Of a DNA stretch of 64,000 bases, positions 1 to 10,519 are shown piece by piece. Position 1 is the first letter of the stretch; every line of letters starts with the position of its first letter. The translations under genes and the position numbers were made by a program. The notes beneath the pieces were generated by a model. It saw nothing but the letters and a program-made list of their open reading frames with translations, searched no databases and was not told the DNA's origin. This DNA comes from Leucobacter zeae (lineage in GTDB: Bacteria > Actinomycetota > Actinomycetes > Actinomycetales > Microbacteriaceae), in assembly GCF_016758175.1 (NCBI RefSeq), contig NZ_QYAB01000001.1, positions 2,025,850 through 2,089,849 of the forward strand. The letters are read 5' to 3'.

Positions 1-92
1 CTGATCGCCCGTTTCAGCGTCGTCTAACCGGCGGGAACCGTCCGCGGCCGGTCGCCGCGGGGAACCCCCAGCTTCACAGCAGAAAGGTCACC

Positions 93-461
93 ATGGCCGG
101 CAGTAACGCCATTCGTGGTGCGCGCGTCGGATCCGGCCCCATGGGGGAGAAGGATCACGGTGCCCGCGCCGATCGTACCCAGGTCTCGTACTGGGACGCT
201 CTCGGGAACGAGACCGTCCGCTACTTCGCGTCGGACGTCGCGGAGGAGGACATCCCCGAGCAGATCGATTCGCCCTCGACCGGCCTGCCCGCAGGTCGGG
301 ATCGGGAGAACCCTCCCGTGCTCGCGAAGAACGAGCCCTACAAGACGCATCTCGCGTATGTGAAGGAGCGGCGCACGCCCGACGAGGCGGAAGAGCTGCT
401 CGAGCAGGCGCTCGAGAAGCTGCGTCTGCGCCGCGGCACGGCGAAGAAGGCGGCGGTCTGA
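93..461 (+). CDS. rbpA: RNA polymerase-binding protein RbpA
   Basis: RbpA binds RNA polymerase and group 1/2 sigma factors and stabilises open complexes at actinobacterial promoters. The 122-residue protein has the family layout: a basic N-terminal tail (GSNAIRGARVGSGPMG), a small central beta domain (YWDALGNETVRYFASD), and the C-terminal sigma-interaction helix EELLEQALEKLRLRRG after the THLAYVKERRTPDEA linker. The start ATG follows an AGAAAGG ribosome site. It is monocistronic and converges on pgi across a strong hairpin. A second, quite different RbpA lies at 55605, so this one may have a specialised share of the role. Family assignment is confident; the division of labour is not known. 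Confidence 0.93.
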   Translation: MAGSNAIRGARVGSGPMGEKDHGARADRTQVSYWDALGNETVRYFASDVAEEDIPEQIDSPSTGLPAGRDRENPPVLAKNEPYKTHLAYVKERRTPDEAEELLEQALEKLRLRRGTAKKAAV

Positions 462-487
462 CCCTCGCCTGCGACGCTCGCACGAAG

Positions 488-543
488 AACACCCCCGGAT
501 CCCGGACCGCTGCACCGCAGTCGGTCACGGATCCGGGGGTGTT
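488..543. terminator. Bidirectional terminator between rbpA and pgi
   Basis: Perfect 15-bp inverted repeat (arms AACACCCCCGGATCC and its complement) with a 26-nt loop, between two convergent stop codons. The T-run GTGTTTCG follows on the plus side, so it can serve both strands. Confidence 0.8.
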
Positions 544-597
544 TCGCGTTTCCGGATGCGCCGGAACGAGCTCGGGCCGGATCGGGCCCGACGCCCG

Positions 598-2265
598 CTA
601 CACGGCCGCTACGATCTCTCGCAGCGCGGCCTCGGGATCGGCGCACCGGATCGCGAGCACCGGGCGACCGCGTGCGGCGAGGACGTCGCGGTCGCCGCGC
701 GCCTGAGCCGTGATGAGGTCGCCGAACCCGGAGGCCTGGCCGGGGATGGCGACGTCGGGGAAGGCGCCGTCCGTCACCTGCAGGAACGCGCCGAGGGCCG
801 GACCGCCCTTGTGCAGCTGCCCCACCGAGTGCAGGTACCGCGGGCCCCACCCGAGGGTGACCGGCACGCGGAGCCGCTCGGCGAGCCGCCCGCGCAGGCG
901 CTCGAGCGTCGCCGCGTGCTGACCCGCGGGGTCGAGGTACGCCTGGATCGCGAGATAGCCGTTCTCGGGGACCATCGCCTGCACCGCCGCGACCACGCCG
1001 GCGGCCGACTCGAGGGAAGGGTCCTCGCCGATCCCGCTCGATGCGAGCAGCGAGACACCGGCGAGGCCGGCGACGGGACGGCCCGCGTCACCATCCGTCC
1101 GGTCCTCCCGGGGATCCTCCGTGGAGTCCGCGGCTCCCGTCCGAGCGAGCGCCTCGCGAGCCGCGACCTTCGCCGACTCGACGTCGGGCTGGTCGAACGG
1201 GTCGATGCCCATGAGCTTTCCCAGGGCCGCGGTGAGCACCTCCCACATCATGAAGTGCGCACCGAGCGTTCCGGTCACGGCCGCCGAGCCCGAGAAGTCC
1301 TGATAGAGCGGGTCAGCCGTCTCGCCGTAGAGGTGCACGAGTTCCATGTTGCCCGGCCGGTCGCGCAGCTCGGGGGCTGCGACCGGCAGTGCGACGGGCA
1401 GCACGCCCGTGCCGTCCTTGCCGGTCGATTCGGCGATGAGCTGCTCGACCCAGGCGCCCAGTCCCCAGTCGGCGCTGTTGCCCGACGAGAGGGCGAGCAG
1501 ATACCGATCCGGCAGCCCCGCCGCAAGCACCGCCGCGAGCACCAGCGCCGGATTCTCGACCGAGTCGGCGGCGACGCGCGCCACGACCGAGGACGCATCG
1601 GCGAGGAGCCTGCGCACATCGGCGCCGGCGAGTCCCGTCGGCACGAGGCCGAAGGCCGTGAGCGCCGAGAACCGGCCGCCCACGTTCGGGTCGGCGAGGA
1701 ACACGCGCTGCCCGGCTTCCCGAGCATCGGCCTCGAGCGCAGAGCCCGGGTCTGTGACGACGATGATCCGGCCTGCCGGGTCGATGCCCGTCTCGCGGAA
1801 CGCATGGTCGAACGACGCCCGATGGCTCCGGGTCTCGATGGTGCCGCCCGACTTCGAGCTGACGACGACCGCGGTGCGCGAGAGATCCGCAGAGAGCTCC
1901 CGGCGCATGACCGCGGGGTGCGTCGAGTCGATCACCGTCAGGGCGACGCCGGACCACCGCGCGATGACCTCGGGAGCGAGACTCGATCCGCCCATCCCGC
2001 ACAGCACGATCCGGTCGACGCCGCGACCGGCGAGTTCCGCCCGCAGGGCCTCGACCTCGTCGAGCAGCGACTCCGCTGCGGCGAACGGATCGGTCCACCC
2101 GAGTCGGATCTCGGCCTCGGCCCGGGCGGCCTCGCCCCAGAGCGTCGTGTCATGGTCGAAGATCCGGCTCGCCACGCGGTCCGCGACGAGGGCTTCCAGC
2201 AGCGGCGAGAAGTCGCCCGGGTCCGCGCCGATCGCGACGTCGAGTTCGGTGAGCCGGTCCGACAT
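598..2265 (-). CDS. pgi: Glucose-6-phosphate isomerase
   Basis: Interconverts glucose 6-phosphate and fructose 6-phosphate, linking glycolysis to the pentose phosphate pathway. 555 residues. Sugar-phosphate isomerase motifs are visible: CGMGGSSLAPEV, VVSSKSGGTIET (phosphate loop), GGRFSALTAFG and QLIAESTGKDGTG, ending with the GFGDLITAQARGDRDVL segment. This is the type often found next to or fused with transaldolase. ATG at 2265 is 2 nt after the tal stop codon, so the two are probably translationally coupled. A charged low-complexity stretch (STEDPREDRTDGDAGRP) looks like a lineage insertion. Confidence 0.95.
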   Translation of the reverse strand: MSDRLTELDVAIGADPGDFSPLLEALVADRVASRIFDHDTTLWGEAARAEAEIRLGWTDPFAAAESLLDEVEALRAELAGRGVDRIVLCGMGGSSLAPEVIARWSGVALTVIDSTHPAVMRRELSADLSRTAVVVSSKSGGTIETRSHRASFDHAFRETGIDPAGRIIVVTDPGSALEADAREAGQRVFLADPNVGGRFSALTAFGLVPTGLAGADVRRLLADASSVVARVAADSVENPALVLAAVLAAGLPDRYLLALSSGNSADWGLGAWVEQLIAESTGKDGTGVLPVALPVAAPELRDRPGNMELVHLYGETADPLYQDFSGSAAVTGTLGAHFMMWEVLTAALGKLMGIDPFDQPDVESAKVAAREALARTGAADSTEDPREDRTDGDAGRPVAGLAGVSLLASSGIGEDPSLESAAGVVAAVQAMVPENGYLAIQAYLDPAGQHAATLERLRGRLAERLRVPVTLGWGPRYLHSVGQLHKGGPALGAFLQVTDGAFPDVAIPGQASGFGDLITAQARGDRDVLAARGRPVLAIRCADPEAALREIVAAV

Positions 2266-2267
2266 GA

Positions 2268-3374
2268 TCAGCCCGCCTGGCCCAGGGCGCGCTCGACGGT
2301 CTCGAGCAGCTCGGCCCACGACGCGTCGAACTTCTCGAGGCCCTGCGCCTCGAGCAGCTCGGTCACCTCGACGTAGTCGACACCGGCGGCGTCGATGGCG
2401 TTCAGCGTCTGATTGGCCTCGGCGTACTCCGACGTGATCGTGTCGCCGCGCACCTCGCCGTGGTCTGCGAACGCGCGCAGCGTCGCCTCGGGCATCGTGT
2501 TGACGACGTCGGGCGCGATGAGCTCGGCGACGTACAGCGTGTCGGGCAGCGCGGGATCCTTCACCCCGGTCGATGCCCAGAGCGGGCGCTGGGCGTTCGC
2601 GCCGAGAGCGATGAGCCCTGCGGCTCGCTCGCTCGCGAACGACTGCTCGTAGACCTCGTAGGCGAGGCGCGCATTCGCGACGCCCGCGCGACCCGTGAGC
2701 TCGAGCGCGGCGGGCGTGCCGACCGCCCTGAGCCGTGCGTCGATCTCGCTGTCGACGCGCGACACGAAGAAGGACGCGACCGAGTGGATCGTGGAGAGGT
2801 CGTGGCCGGCCGCGCGCGCGCGCTCGAGTCCGGTGAGGTAGGCGTTGATCACCTGGCGATAGCGCTCGAGGCTGAAGATGAGCGTGACGTTGACGCTGAT
2901 CCCGGCTCCGATGGTCGCGCTGATGGCTTCCAGGCCCTCCGTCGTCGCCGGGATCTTGATCATCGCGTTGGGCCGGTCGACCCGCTGCCAGAGCTCCCGC
3001 GCCTGGGCGATCGTGCCCGCCGTATCCCGGGCGAGGCCGGGCTCGACCTCGATCGAGACGCGGCCGTCGCGACCCGACGTGGCAGCGGATACGCCCGCGA
3101 AGACGTCGCACGCGTCGGCGACGTCTGCCGTCGTCAGCTCCACGATCGTCGCCGCTGCGTCGAGTCCGCGCTCGGCGCACGCCGCGATGCGATCCGCATA
3201 TCCTGCGCCGCCGCCGATGGCGCCGGCGAAGATCGTCGGGTTGGTCGTCACGCCGACGATGTCGTGGCTCTCGATCAGCTCGGCGAGTTCGCCGCTCTCG
3301 ATCCGTGCGCGGGACAGGTCGTCCAGCCAGATGCTGACGCCCGCCGCGCCGAGTGCTCGTGTCGATTCGCTCAC
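2268..3374 (-). CDS. tal: Transaldolase
   Basis: Transfers a dihydroxyacetone unit from sedoheptulose 7-phosphate to glyceraldehyde 3-phosphate in the non-oxidative pentose phosphate branch. 368 residues with [15 protein letters not shown] at the N terminus, [13 protein letters not shown], and the Schiff-base lysine in [16 protein letters not shown]. The GTG start overlaps the tkt stop as GTGA. Middle gene of tkt-tal-pgi. Confidence 0.95.
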   Translation of the reverse strand: MSESTRALGAAGVSIWLDDLSRARIESGELAELIESHDIVGVTTNPTIFAGAIGGGAGYADRIAACAERGLDAAATIVELTTADVADACDVFAGVSAATSGRDGRVSIEVEPGLARDTAGTIAQARELWQRVDRPNAMIKIPATTEGLEAISATIGAGISVNVTLIFSLERYRQVINAYLTGLERARAAGHDLSTIHSVASFFVSRVDSEIDARLRAVGTPAALELTGRAGVANARLAYEVYEQSFASERAAGLIALGANAQRPLWASTGVKDPALPDTLYVAELIAPDVVNTMPEATLRAFADHGEVRGDTITSEYAEANQTLNAIDAAGVDYVEVTELLEAQGLEKFDASWAELLETVERALGQAG

Positions 3375-5452
3375 TGCGCGCCTCCTGCGGTCTCGGTGAT
3401 GGTCTGCCGTGCCGCCTCGACGACGGCGTCGGTCGTGATGCCGAACTTCTCGAACAGCGTGACGTAGTCGGCCGAGGCCCCGAAGGTCTCGATCGACACG
3501 GAGCGGCCCGCGGCTCCGACGTAGCGCTCCCAGCCGAGCGAGATGCCGGCCTCGACGCTCACGCGGGCCGTGACCGCCGCGGGCAGCACGCTCTCGCGGT
3601 ACTCGGCCGGCTGCTCGGCGAACCACTCGAGCGACGGCGCCGACACGACGCGGACGCCGATGCCCTCGGCCGCGAGGCGTTCGCGCGCCTCGACGGCGAG
3701 CTGCACCTCTGACCCGGTCGCGATCACGATCGCGTCCAGCGATCCGGTGGGGGAGTCCGCCAGCACGTACGCGCCCTTCCGCACACCCTCGGCCGAGGTG
3801 CCCTCGAGCACCGGCACGTTCTGGCGCGTGAGCGCGATCCCGGTCGGGCTGGTGTGGCGCTGCAGCATCTCGTGCCAGGCGTATGCGGTCTCGTTCGCGT
3901 CGGCCGGGCGCACGATCGTCAGATTCGGGATCGCCCGCAGCGCGGCGAGGTGCTCGATCGGCTGGTGGGTCGGCCCGTCCTCGCCGAGGGCGATCGAATC
4001 GTGCGTCCATACGAAGATGCTCGGCACGTTCATGAGCGCCGCGAGGCGGACCGCCGGCCGCATGTAGTCGGCGAACTGCAGGAAGGTGCCGCCGTAGCTG
4101 CGGGTCTTGCCGTGCAGCTGGATGCCGTTGAGGATCGCGGCCATCGCGTGCTCCCGGATCCCGAAGTGGAGCACGCGGCCGTAGGGGTCTCCCGACCAGG
4201 TCGACGTCGAGTGGCCCGCAGGCACGAATGAGGGAACTCCCGGGATCGTCGTGTTGTTCGACCCAGCGAGGTCGGCCGATCCGCCCCACAGCTCGGGCAT
4301 GATCGGGCCGAGCGCCGCGAGCACCTTGCCGCTGGCCGAACGGGTCGCGACGCTCTCGCCCGGGGCGAAGGTCGGCAGCGCCTCTGCGACGCCCTCGGGC
4401 AGCTCGCGCGCCTCGAGCCGGTCGAACAGCGCCTTGCGCTCGGGATTCGCGGCGGCCCAGGCGTCGAAGGAGACCTGCCACGCTGCGCGCTTCTCGGCGC
4501 CTCGCGCCACGGCCTCGCGGGTGTGCTCGATGACCTCGGGGGCGACCGCGAAGTGCTGCTCGGGGTCGAAGCCGAGCGCGGTCTTGAGCCCGGCGAGCTC
4601 CTCGGCCCCGAGCTTCGAACCGTGGATGCCGCCCGTGTTCTGCTTGCCGGGGGAGGGCCAGCCGATGATCGTCTTGAGGATGATGAGGGACGGCTTGCCG
4701 GTCTCGGCCTGCGCGGCCTCGATCGCGGCGTGCAGCTCGGCGACGTCCTCGACGTAGGCGCCCGTCTTCTTCCAGTCGACCTCGATGACCTGCCAGCCGT
4801 ACGACTCGTAGCGCTGCGCCACGTTCTCGGAGAACGAGATGTCGGTGTCGTCCTCGATCGAGATCTGATTCGAGTCGTAGATCGCGATGAGGTTGCCGAG
4901 CTCCTGGTGGCCGGCGAGCGACGACGCCTCGCTGGTCACGCCCTCCTGCAGATCGCCGTCGCCAGCGACGACGTAGACGTAGTGGTCGAAGGGGCTCTCG
5001 CCGGGGGCCGCTTCGGGGTCGAAGAGGCCGCGCTCGTAGCGCGCGGCGTATGCGAAGCCGACCGCCGAAGCGAGACCCTGGCCCAGGGGACCGGTCGTGA
5101 TCTCGACGCCGTCGGTGTGCCCGTACTCGGGATGGCCGGGGGTCTTCGAGCCCCAGGTGCGGAGTGCCTCGATGTCCTCGAGCTCGAGTCCGTACCCGCC
5201 GAGGTACAGCTGCACGTACTGCGTGAGCGAGGAGTGGCCGACCGACAGGATGAAGCGGTCGCGCCCGACCCAGTGGGCGTCCGAGGGATCGTGGCGCATC
5301 ACCTTCTGGTGCAGCAGGTACGACACCGGCGCCAGGCTGATCGCGGTCCCCGGATGGCCGTTGCCGACCTGCTCCACGGCGTCGGCCGCGAGCACGCGCG
5401 CGGTGTCGACCGCGCGATCGTCGAGTTCATCCCACTGCAGTTCGGTTCCCAA
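3371..5452 (-). CDS. tkt: Transketolase
   Basis: Thiamine diphosphate enzyme moving two-carbon units between pentose phosphate intermediates. About 693 residues with the full set of motifs: [12 protein letters not shown] near the N terminus, the TPP-binding GDGDLQEG...N region, the Pyr domain with [12 protein letters not shown] and [13 protein letters not shown], and a C-terminal domain. I chose the TTG at 5452 because GAAAGG lies 8 nt upstream. An in-frame ATG at 5473 would add seven residues but has no ribosome site. First gene of the tkt-tal-pgi operon, divergent from ctaB across about 110 bp that must hold both promoters. Confidence 0.95.
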   Translation of the reverse strand: MGTELQWDELDDRAVDTARVLAADAVEQVGNGHPGTAISLAPVSYLLHQKVMRHDPSDAHWVGRDRFILSVGHSSLTQYVQLYLGGYGLELEDIEALRTWGSKTPGHPEYGHTDGVEITTGPLGQGLASAVGFAYAARYERGLFDPEAAPGESPFDHYVYVVAGDGDLQEGVTSEASSLAGHQELGNLIAIYDSNQISIEDDTDISFSENVAQRYESYGWQVIEVDWKKTGAYVEDVAELHAAIEAAQAETGKPSLIILKTIIGWPSPGKQNTGGIHGSKLGAEELAGLKTALGFDPEQHFAVAPEVIEHTREAVARGAEKRAAWQVSFDAWAAANPERKALFDRLEARELPEGVAEALPTFAPGESVATRSASGKVLAALGPIMPELWGGSADLAGSNNTTIPGVPSFVPAGHSTSTWSGDPYGRVLHFGIREHAMAAILNGIQLHGKTRSYGGTFLQFADYMRPAVRLAALMNVPSIFVWTHDSIALGEDGPTHQPIEHLAALRAIPNLTIVRPADANETAYAWHEMLQRHTSPTGIALTRQNVPVLEGTSAEGVRKGAYVLADSPTGSLDAIVIATGSEVQLAVEARERLAAEGIGVRVVSAPSLEWFAEQPAEYRESVLPAAVTARVSVEAGISLGWERYVGAAGRSVSIETFGASADYVTLFEKFGITTDAVVEAARQTITETAGGAQ

Positions 5453-5564
5453 GACACACCTTTCCGAAGCCATGACGGGCGCGTTCGCGCACACGCGTTC
5501 AATCCTACTGGGCGCTCCGCCCACCGCGCCCGGGAACATCTCGGGCCGGGTAACATAGGAAGCG

Positions 5565-6497
5565 ATGTCTGCACGAACCTCTGCCCAGCACCCGCTCACG
5601 GAGTCCGCTCCGCGACCGTCGTTCGGTCGTACCGTGAAGAACTACGTGGCCCTCACGAAGCCCCGGGTGATGGAGCTGCTGCTCGTGGTCACCGTGCCGG
5701 CCATGATCCTCGCGGCCGGGAAGCTGCCGAACCTCTGGCTCGTGCTCGCGACGCTCATCGGCGGCGCCATGAGCGCCGGGGCCGCAGGCGCCTTCAACTG
5801 CTACATCGACCGCGACATGGATCGCAAGATGCAGCGCACGAAGAACCGTCCGCTCGTCACCGGCGAGATCTCGGATCGCAACGCGCTCGTCTTCGCATGG
5901 GTGCTCGGCGTGCTGTCCGTGGTCTGGCTGCTCGCGACGACGAACTGGCTGGCGGCCGCGCTGTCGGCTGCAGCGATCTTCTTCTACGTGGTGATCTACA
6001 CGCTGATCCTGAAGCGTCACAGCGAGCAGAACATCATCTGGGGCGGCATCGCCGGCTGCTTCCCCGTGCTCATCGGCTGGGCCGCGGTGACCGGAGACCT
6101 CGGCTGGCCCGCGTGGATCTTCTTCCTCATCATCTTCCTCTGGACCCCCGCCCACTACTGGCCGCTGTCGATGCGCTACCGCGACGACTACGCTGCCGCC
6201 GGCGTCCCGATGCTCGGCGTCGTGCGGGGGCGGATCACCGTCGGCCTGCAGATCATCCTCTACACCTGGGCTACGGTCGTCTCGAGCCTGCTGCTGATCC
6301 CCGTCGCGCAGATGGGGTGGGTGTACACGATCGGCGCGCTCGCGACCGGCGCGTACTTCATCATCGAGGCGCACCGTCTGTACGGCAACGCGATCCGCGG
6401 CCGTGAGGGCAGCCCGATGCGCGTCTTCCACGGGTCGATCACCTATCTCTCGGTGCTGTCGCTCGTGATCGCGATCGATCCGCTGCTGCCCTTCTAG
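5565..6497 (+). CDS. ctaB: Protoheme IX farnesyltransferase (heme O synthase)
   Basis: Adds a farnesyl group to heme b to make heme O, the precursor of heme A for aa3 oxidase. Polytopic membrane protein of 310 residues with the UbiA-type prenyltransferase motif NCYIDRDMDRKMQRT at about residues 78-92 (Asp-rich, binds Mg-pyrophosphate) and the second conserved loop RYRDDYAAAGVPMLG. A TAACAT hexamer ends 8 nt before the ATG, with AGGA between them. Pairs functionally with the convergent ctaA downstream. Confidence 0.95.
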   Translation: MSARTSAQHPLTESAPRPSFGRTVKNYVALTKPRVMELLLVVTVPAMILAAGKLPNLWLVLATLIGGAMSAGAAGAFNCYIDRDMDRKMQRTKNRPLVTGEISDRNALVFAWVLGVLSVVWLLATTNWLAAALSAAAIFFYVVIYTLILKRHSEQNIIWGGIAGCFPVLIGWAAVTGDLGWPAWIFFLIIFLWTPAHYWPLSMRYRDDYAAAGVPMLGVVRGRITVGLQIILYTWATVVSSLLLIPVAQMGWVYTIGALATGAYFIIEAHRLYGNAIRGREGSPMRVFHGSITYLSVLSLVIAIDPLLPF

Positions 6498-6572
6498 GGC
6501 CGGGTTCCGCCGCGGCGGATCGGGACGGAAGCCCCGCGGCTGCATCGCCCTCCGTGCCCACTTCCGAATCGT

Positions 6573-6674
6573 CGAGCCACTACCGACCAGCCGAGACGGC
6601 ATCGGCGCCGGTAGTGGCTCGGCGCGCCGGTAGTGGCTCGGCGCACGCAGGCGGCGGCCCGGTAGTGGCTCGGC
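6573..6674. repeat. Repeated CCGGTAGTGGCTCGGC motif in the ctaB/ctaA spacer
   Basis: Three direct copies of CCGGTAGTGGCTCGGC start at 6608, 6627 and 6659. An inverted 13-bp copy (CGAGCCACTACCG) lies at 6573-6585. The inverted copy can pair with any of the direct ones. The block lies wholly outside genes, between convergent stop codons. Function unknown; REP-like element or compound terminator are options. Confidence 0.7.
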
Positions 6675-6679
6675 CCACC

Positions 6680-6710
6680 GGGCCAGACCGAGGCTCGGTG
6701 AGGCTGGCCC
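6680..6710. terminator. Candidate terminator between ctaB and ctaA
   Basis: Inverted repeat GGGCCAGACCGAG / CTCGGT-GAGG-CTGGCCC with a small bulge, just downstream of the ctaA stop on the minus strand. No clear T-run. Confidence 0.45.
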
Positions 6711-6717
6711 GCGGCGC

Positions 6718-7662
6718 TCAGGCGGCCGGGTGCGGCTCGACGGCCGGGCGCTTGAGGCGCAGCACGACGACCGTCATCGCAGCCGCGGTGAGCGCTGCGA
6801 GCACCATGTGGATCCCGACGAGCGGCGCCGGGAGTCCCGTGCGAGCCTGGGCGACACCGACGACGATCTGCACGAGCATCATCACGAGCAGCGCGACGTT
6901 CCACCTGAGCGGGCGCAGACTCTTGGCGGCCGACCACGCCAGCAGCGCCACGACGAGCACGAACGCCGCGTATCCCGGCCACGAGTGGATGTGGCTCATG
7001 AGCACGGCGTCGACGCCGTCGCGCTGGATCGTCGCATCGCCGGAGTGCGGGCCTGAGGCGGTGGTGAGGACCCCGAACAGCACGGAGACGGCCATGACGA
7101 CGGTCGTGACGTGCGTGAGGATCATGAAGGGCTTCGGCACCGCGAGCACGCGCGGCGCCGCGGGCTCGTACATCCGCACGAGATAGGCGGCCGTGATGCA
7201 GACGAGCGCGAGCGACACGACGTAGTGGAAGCCGACGAGGTTCGCATTGAGGTGGAGCCAGACGATGACGCCTCCGACGAGCGCCTGCAGCACCACGAGC
7301 GCGAGCACGACGATCGAGATCGTGAAAAGGTCGCGTCGCGCGGCGCGGATGCGCCAGGTGAGCACCGCCACCAGGATCGCCGAGATGAGGAGCGGACCCG
7401 AGATCGTCCGGTTGCCGAACTCGATGATGGAGTGCCAGCTGAGCTCCTCGGTCGGCACAAGCGAGCCCGGCGCGCAGAGCGGCCAGTTCGGGCAGCCCAG
7501 CCCGGATCCCGTCAGACGCACCGCTCCGCCCGTCCCGATGATGATGGTGTTCAGCGCGAACGAGATCCATGCGACGATCCGGAGCAGTCGCGATGCACCG
7601 CCGACACCCGCGCCGTGCTGCGCGAAACGGGGGAGTGCGCTGGACGTGGTGGCGCTGGACAA
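6718..7662 (-). CDS. ctaA: Heme A synthase (COX15/CtaA)
   Basis: Oxidises the C8 methyl of heme O to give heme A for cytochrome aa3. About 314 residues, eight predicted membrane helices in two four-helix halves. Conserved heme-ligand histidines are seen in [40 protein letters not shown] and LVGIHMVLA. The LGCPNWPLC loop carries the extracellular cysteine pair. I chose the TTG at 7662 because GAGAGGAG sits just upstream. An ATG at 7713 would add 17 residues but lacks a ribosome site. Divergent from sufB. Confidence 0.93.
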   Translation of the reverse strand: MSSATTSSALPRFAQHGAGVGGASRLLRIVAWISFALNTIIIGTGGAVRLTGSGLGCPNWPLCAPGSLVPTEELSWHSIIEFGNRTISGPLLISAILVAVLTWRIRAARRDLFTISIVVLALVVLQALVGGVIVWLHLNANLVGFHYVVSLALVCITAAYLVRMYEPAAPRVLAVPKPFMILTHVTTVVMAVSVLFGVLTTASGPHSGDATIQRDGVDAVLMSHIHSWPGYAAFVLVVALLAWSAAKSLRPLRWNVALLVMMLVQIVVGVAQARTGLPAPLVGIHMVLAALTAAAMTVVVLRLKRPAVEPHPAA

Positions 7663-7919
7663 CTGGGCTCCTCTCGGGGCTTCCCGCCGCGCGCCGGACC
7701 CCGACACGCCCATACCGGATTCAAGTGAAACCCTGTAGAATGGGAAGCTGTGGTTGCGTACTGAGTAGGCGAAGACGCGATGCGAAGCATCCGTACGAGC
7801 GACTCCGTGCGAAGCCCAGACTACTGCACCGCTGCAGGGCCAGGTCTGTGTGCCCGATGATTCCTTCGTGTGCGCACGGGTCGCCTGCCTGCGGGATGAC
7901 GAATGACAAGGGAGGGATC

Positions 7920-9338
7920 ATGCCCGAGGTACTGATCGACCGACCCGAGCTCGAAGGCTTGGGCCAGTACGAGTTCGGCTGGCACGACAGCGACGAGGCC
8001 GGAGCGCTCGCGAAGCGCGGCCTCAACGAGGACGTCGTGCGCGAGATCTCCGCACTCAAGAACGAGCCCGAATGGATGCTCGAGCGCCGCCTCAAGGCGC
8101 TGAAGATCTTCGAGCGCAAGCCGATGCCGACCTGGGGCGCCGACCTCAGCGAGATCGACTTCGACAACATCAAGTACTTCGTGCGGTCCACGGAGAAGCA
8201 GGCCACCACCTGGGAGGACCTGCCCGAGGACATCAAGGAGACCTACGAGAAGCTCGGCATCCCCGAGGCGGAGCGCCAGCGTCTCGTCGCGGGCGTGGCC
8301 GCCCAGTACGAGTCGGAGGTCGTGTACCACCAGATCCGCGAGGATCTCGAGGCCCAGGGCGTGCTCTTCCTCGACACCGACACCGCGCTGCGCGAGCACC
8401 CGGAGATCTTCCAGGAGTACTTCGGCACGGTCATCCCCTCGGGCGACAACAAGTTCGCCGCACTGAACACCGCCGTGTGGTCGGGCGGCTCCTTCGTGTA
8501 CGTGCCGAAGGGCGTGCACGTCGAGATCCCCCTGCAGGCCTACTTCCGCATCAACACGGAGAACATGGGCCAGTTCGAGCGCACGCTCATCATCGCCGAC
8601 GAGGACAGCTACGTCCACTACATCGAGGGCTGCACCGCGCCGATCTACAAGTCGGACTCGCTGCACTCGGCCGTCGTCGAGATCATCGTGAAGAAGAACG
8701 CGCGCGTGCGCTACACGACGATCCAGAACTGGTCGAACAACGTCTACAACCTCGTCACCAAGCGCACGGTGGCCGAGGAGGGCGCGACCATGGAGTGGGT
8801 CGACGGCAACATCGGCTCCAAGGTGACCATGAAGTACCCGTCGATCTACCTGACCGGCGAGCACGCGAAGGGCGAGACGCTCTCGGTCGCGTTCGCGGGC
8901 CCGGGCCAGCACCAGGACGCCGGCGCCAAGATGATCCACCTCGCCCCGCACACCAAGTCGTCGATCCTCTCGAAGTCGATCGCGCGCGGCGGCGGCCGCA
9001 CGGGCTACCGCGGCGAGGTCCGCGTGGAGGCGAACGCCCACCACGCGGCGAACTCGGTCGTCTGCGACGCGCTGCTCGTCGACACCATCTCGCGCTCGGA
9101 CACGTACCCGGCGATCGACATCCGCACCGACGACGCCACGCTCGCGCACGAGGCGACCGTGACGCGCGTCAGCGAGGAGCAGCTCTTCTACCTCATGAGC
9201 CGCGGGCTCGCCGAGGAGGAGGCGATGGCGATGATCGTCCGCGGCTTCATCGAGCCGATCGCTCGGGAGCTGCCCATGGAGTACGCGCTCGAACTGAACA
9301 AGCTCATCGAGATGAGCATGGAAGGATCCGTCGGATAA
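7920..9338 (+). CDS. sufB: Fe-S cluster assembly protein SufB
   Basis: Scaffold subunit of the SufBCD complex on which Fe-S clusters are built. 472 residues, right-handed beta-helix core with conserved cysteines in IEGCTAPIY and [11 protein letters not shown] and the C-terminal [15 protein letters not shown] segment that contacts SufC. ATG at 7920 follows a GGGAGGGA ribosome site. First gene of sufB-sufD-Rieske-sufC-sufT. The 257-bp spacer upstream, shared with divergent ctaA, holds no sufR gene and no promoter I can call with confidence. Confidence 0.96.
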   Translation: MPEVLIDRPELEGLGQYEFGWHDSDEAGALAKRGLNEDVVREISALKNEPEWMLERRLKALKIFERKPMPTWGADLSEIDFDNIKYFVRSTEKQATTWEDLPEDIKETYEKLGIPEAERQRLVAGVAAQYESEVVYHQIREDLEAQGVLFLDTDTALREHPEIFQEYFGTVIPSGDNKFAALNTAVWSGGSFVYVPKGVHVEIPLQAYFRINTENMGQFERTLIIADEDSYVHYIEGCTAPIYKSDSLHSAVVEIIVKKNARVRYTTIQNWSNNVYNLVTKRTVAEEGATMEWVDGNIGSKVTMKYPSIYLTGEHAKGETLSVAFAGPGQHQDAGAKMIHLAPHTKSSILSKSIARGGGRTGYRGEVRVEANAHHAANSVVCDALLVDTISRSDTYPAIDIRTDDATLAHEATVTRVSEEQLFYLMSRGLAEEEAMAMIVRGFIEPIARELPMEYALELNKLIEMSMEGSVG

Positions 9339-9340
9339 CG

Positions 9341-10519
9341 ATGACAACGTCTCAGACTGAACAGCTCGGGTTCAAGGCCCACTCCGACGGCGACTGGGAG
9401 AACCGCGCCCCGGTGCAGACCCGCTCGGATCGCCTGAAGTCCGCGAACCGCTCCGACTTCCCGTCGGTCACCGGCCGCGAGGTCAACTGGAAGTTCACGC
9501 CGATCGCGAAGATCGCCCACCTCCTCGACGGCGAGCTCGCCGACGGCGCATCGGCGCTCGAGGTCTCCGATGCCGCGGGCGTCGAGGTCTCCTCCGTGCC
9601 GATGGAGTCCGACCTCGTCGGCCGCGCCGGCCTGCCCGAGGACCAGGCCGCGGCCAATGCCTGGGGCCGCCTCGAGACCGCCCAGCGCATCCTCGTCACC
9701 AGCCAGGAGCGCCAGACGGTCGTCGTGAAGCGCACCGCGCTCACCGCTGCCCCGACGGCCGCGCACACCGTCATCGAGGCCGCGGCCCAGGCGAACGCGC
9801 TCGTCATCCTCGAGAACTCGGGCGACGCGAACCTCACGGAGACCGTGGAGATCGTCGTCGGCGATGCCGCGAACCTCACCGTCGTCTCGATCCAGGAGTG
9901 GAACGACGGCGCGGTGCACCTCGCGAGCCACAACGCGACCGTCGGCCGCGACGGCAACCTGCAGCACATCGTGGTCTCGCTCGGCGGCGGCGTCGTGCGC
10001 GTGAACCCGTCGATCCACCTCGACGGCCAGGGCGCGAACGGCGAGGCGTACGGCGCGTACTTCGCCGATGCGGGCCAGCACCTCGAGCACCAGGTCTACA
10101 TCGACCACAACGCACCGCACACCCGCAGCCGCGTCGCCTACAAGGGCGCGCTGCAGGGCGAGGGCGCGCACGCGGTCTGGATCGGCGACGTGCTGATCCG
10201 CCGCGTCGCGACCGGCACCGACAGCTACGAGGAGAACCGCAACCTCACGCTCACCGAGGGCACCCGGACCGACTCGATCCCGAACCTCGAGATCGAGACC
10301 GGCGACATCGAAGGGGCGGGCCACGCCTCGACGACGGGCCGCTTCGACGAAGAGCACATCTTCTACCTGCAGAGCCGCGGCATCTCCGAGGACGAGGCGC
10401 GCAAGCTGGTCGTCCGCGGGTTCCTCTTCGAGGTCATCCAGCGCATCGGCAACGAGGAGATCGAGGCGCGCCTGCAGGCCGCGATCGAGGACGAGCTCCA
10501 GCAGAGCGTGCTCGCCTGA
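9341..10519 (+). CDS. sufD: Fe-S cluster assembly protein SufD
   Basis: Partner of SufB in the SufBCD scaffold. 392 residues, with a beta-helix region containing DAGQHLEHQVYIDHNAPHT and a SufC-binding C terminus (EEHIFYLQSRGISEDEARKL). Starts 2 nt after the sufB stop. Shares the last base of its TGA with the ATG of the ferredoxin gene, so translation is coupled. Confidence 0.95.
   Translation: MTTSQTEQLGFKAHSDGDWENRAPVQTRSDRLKSANRSDFPSVTGREVNWKFTPIAKIAHLLDGELADGASALEVSDAAGVEVSSVPMESDLVGRAGLPEDQAAANAWGRLETAQRILVTSQERQTVVVKRTALTAAPTAAHTVIEAAAQANALVILENSGDANLTETVEIVVGDAANLTVVSIQEWNDGAVHLASHNATVGRDGNLQHIVVSLGGGVVRVNPSIHLDGQGANGEAYGAYFADAGQHLEHQVYIDHNAPHTRSRVAYKGALQGEGAHAVWIGDVLIRRVATGTDSYEENRNLTLTEGTRTDSIPNLEIETGDIEGAGHASTTGRFDEEHIFYLQSRGISEDEARKLVVRGFLFEVIQRIGNEEIEARLQAAIEDELQQSVLA

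Noticed and set aside
598-3180. A long minus-strand reading frame that runs from pgi through the tal region (860 codons)
   Set aside because: Its first 300 codons are arginine-rich out-of-frame shadow of tal; only the part from the ATG at 2265 has protein-family motifs (Pgi).
4523-6406. A 627-codon plus-strand reading frame over tkt and ctaB
   Set aside because: Shadow of two well-supported genes.
7663-7919. SufR or other regulator-binding site in the ctaA/sufB spacer
   Set aside because: Only a 5-bp hairpin (GATGC-GAA-GCATC) and a TAGAAT without a -35 are visible; too weak to call.
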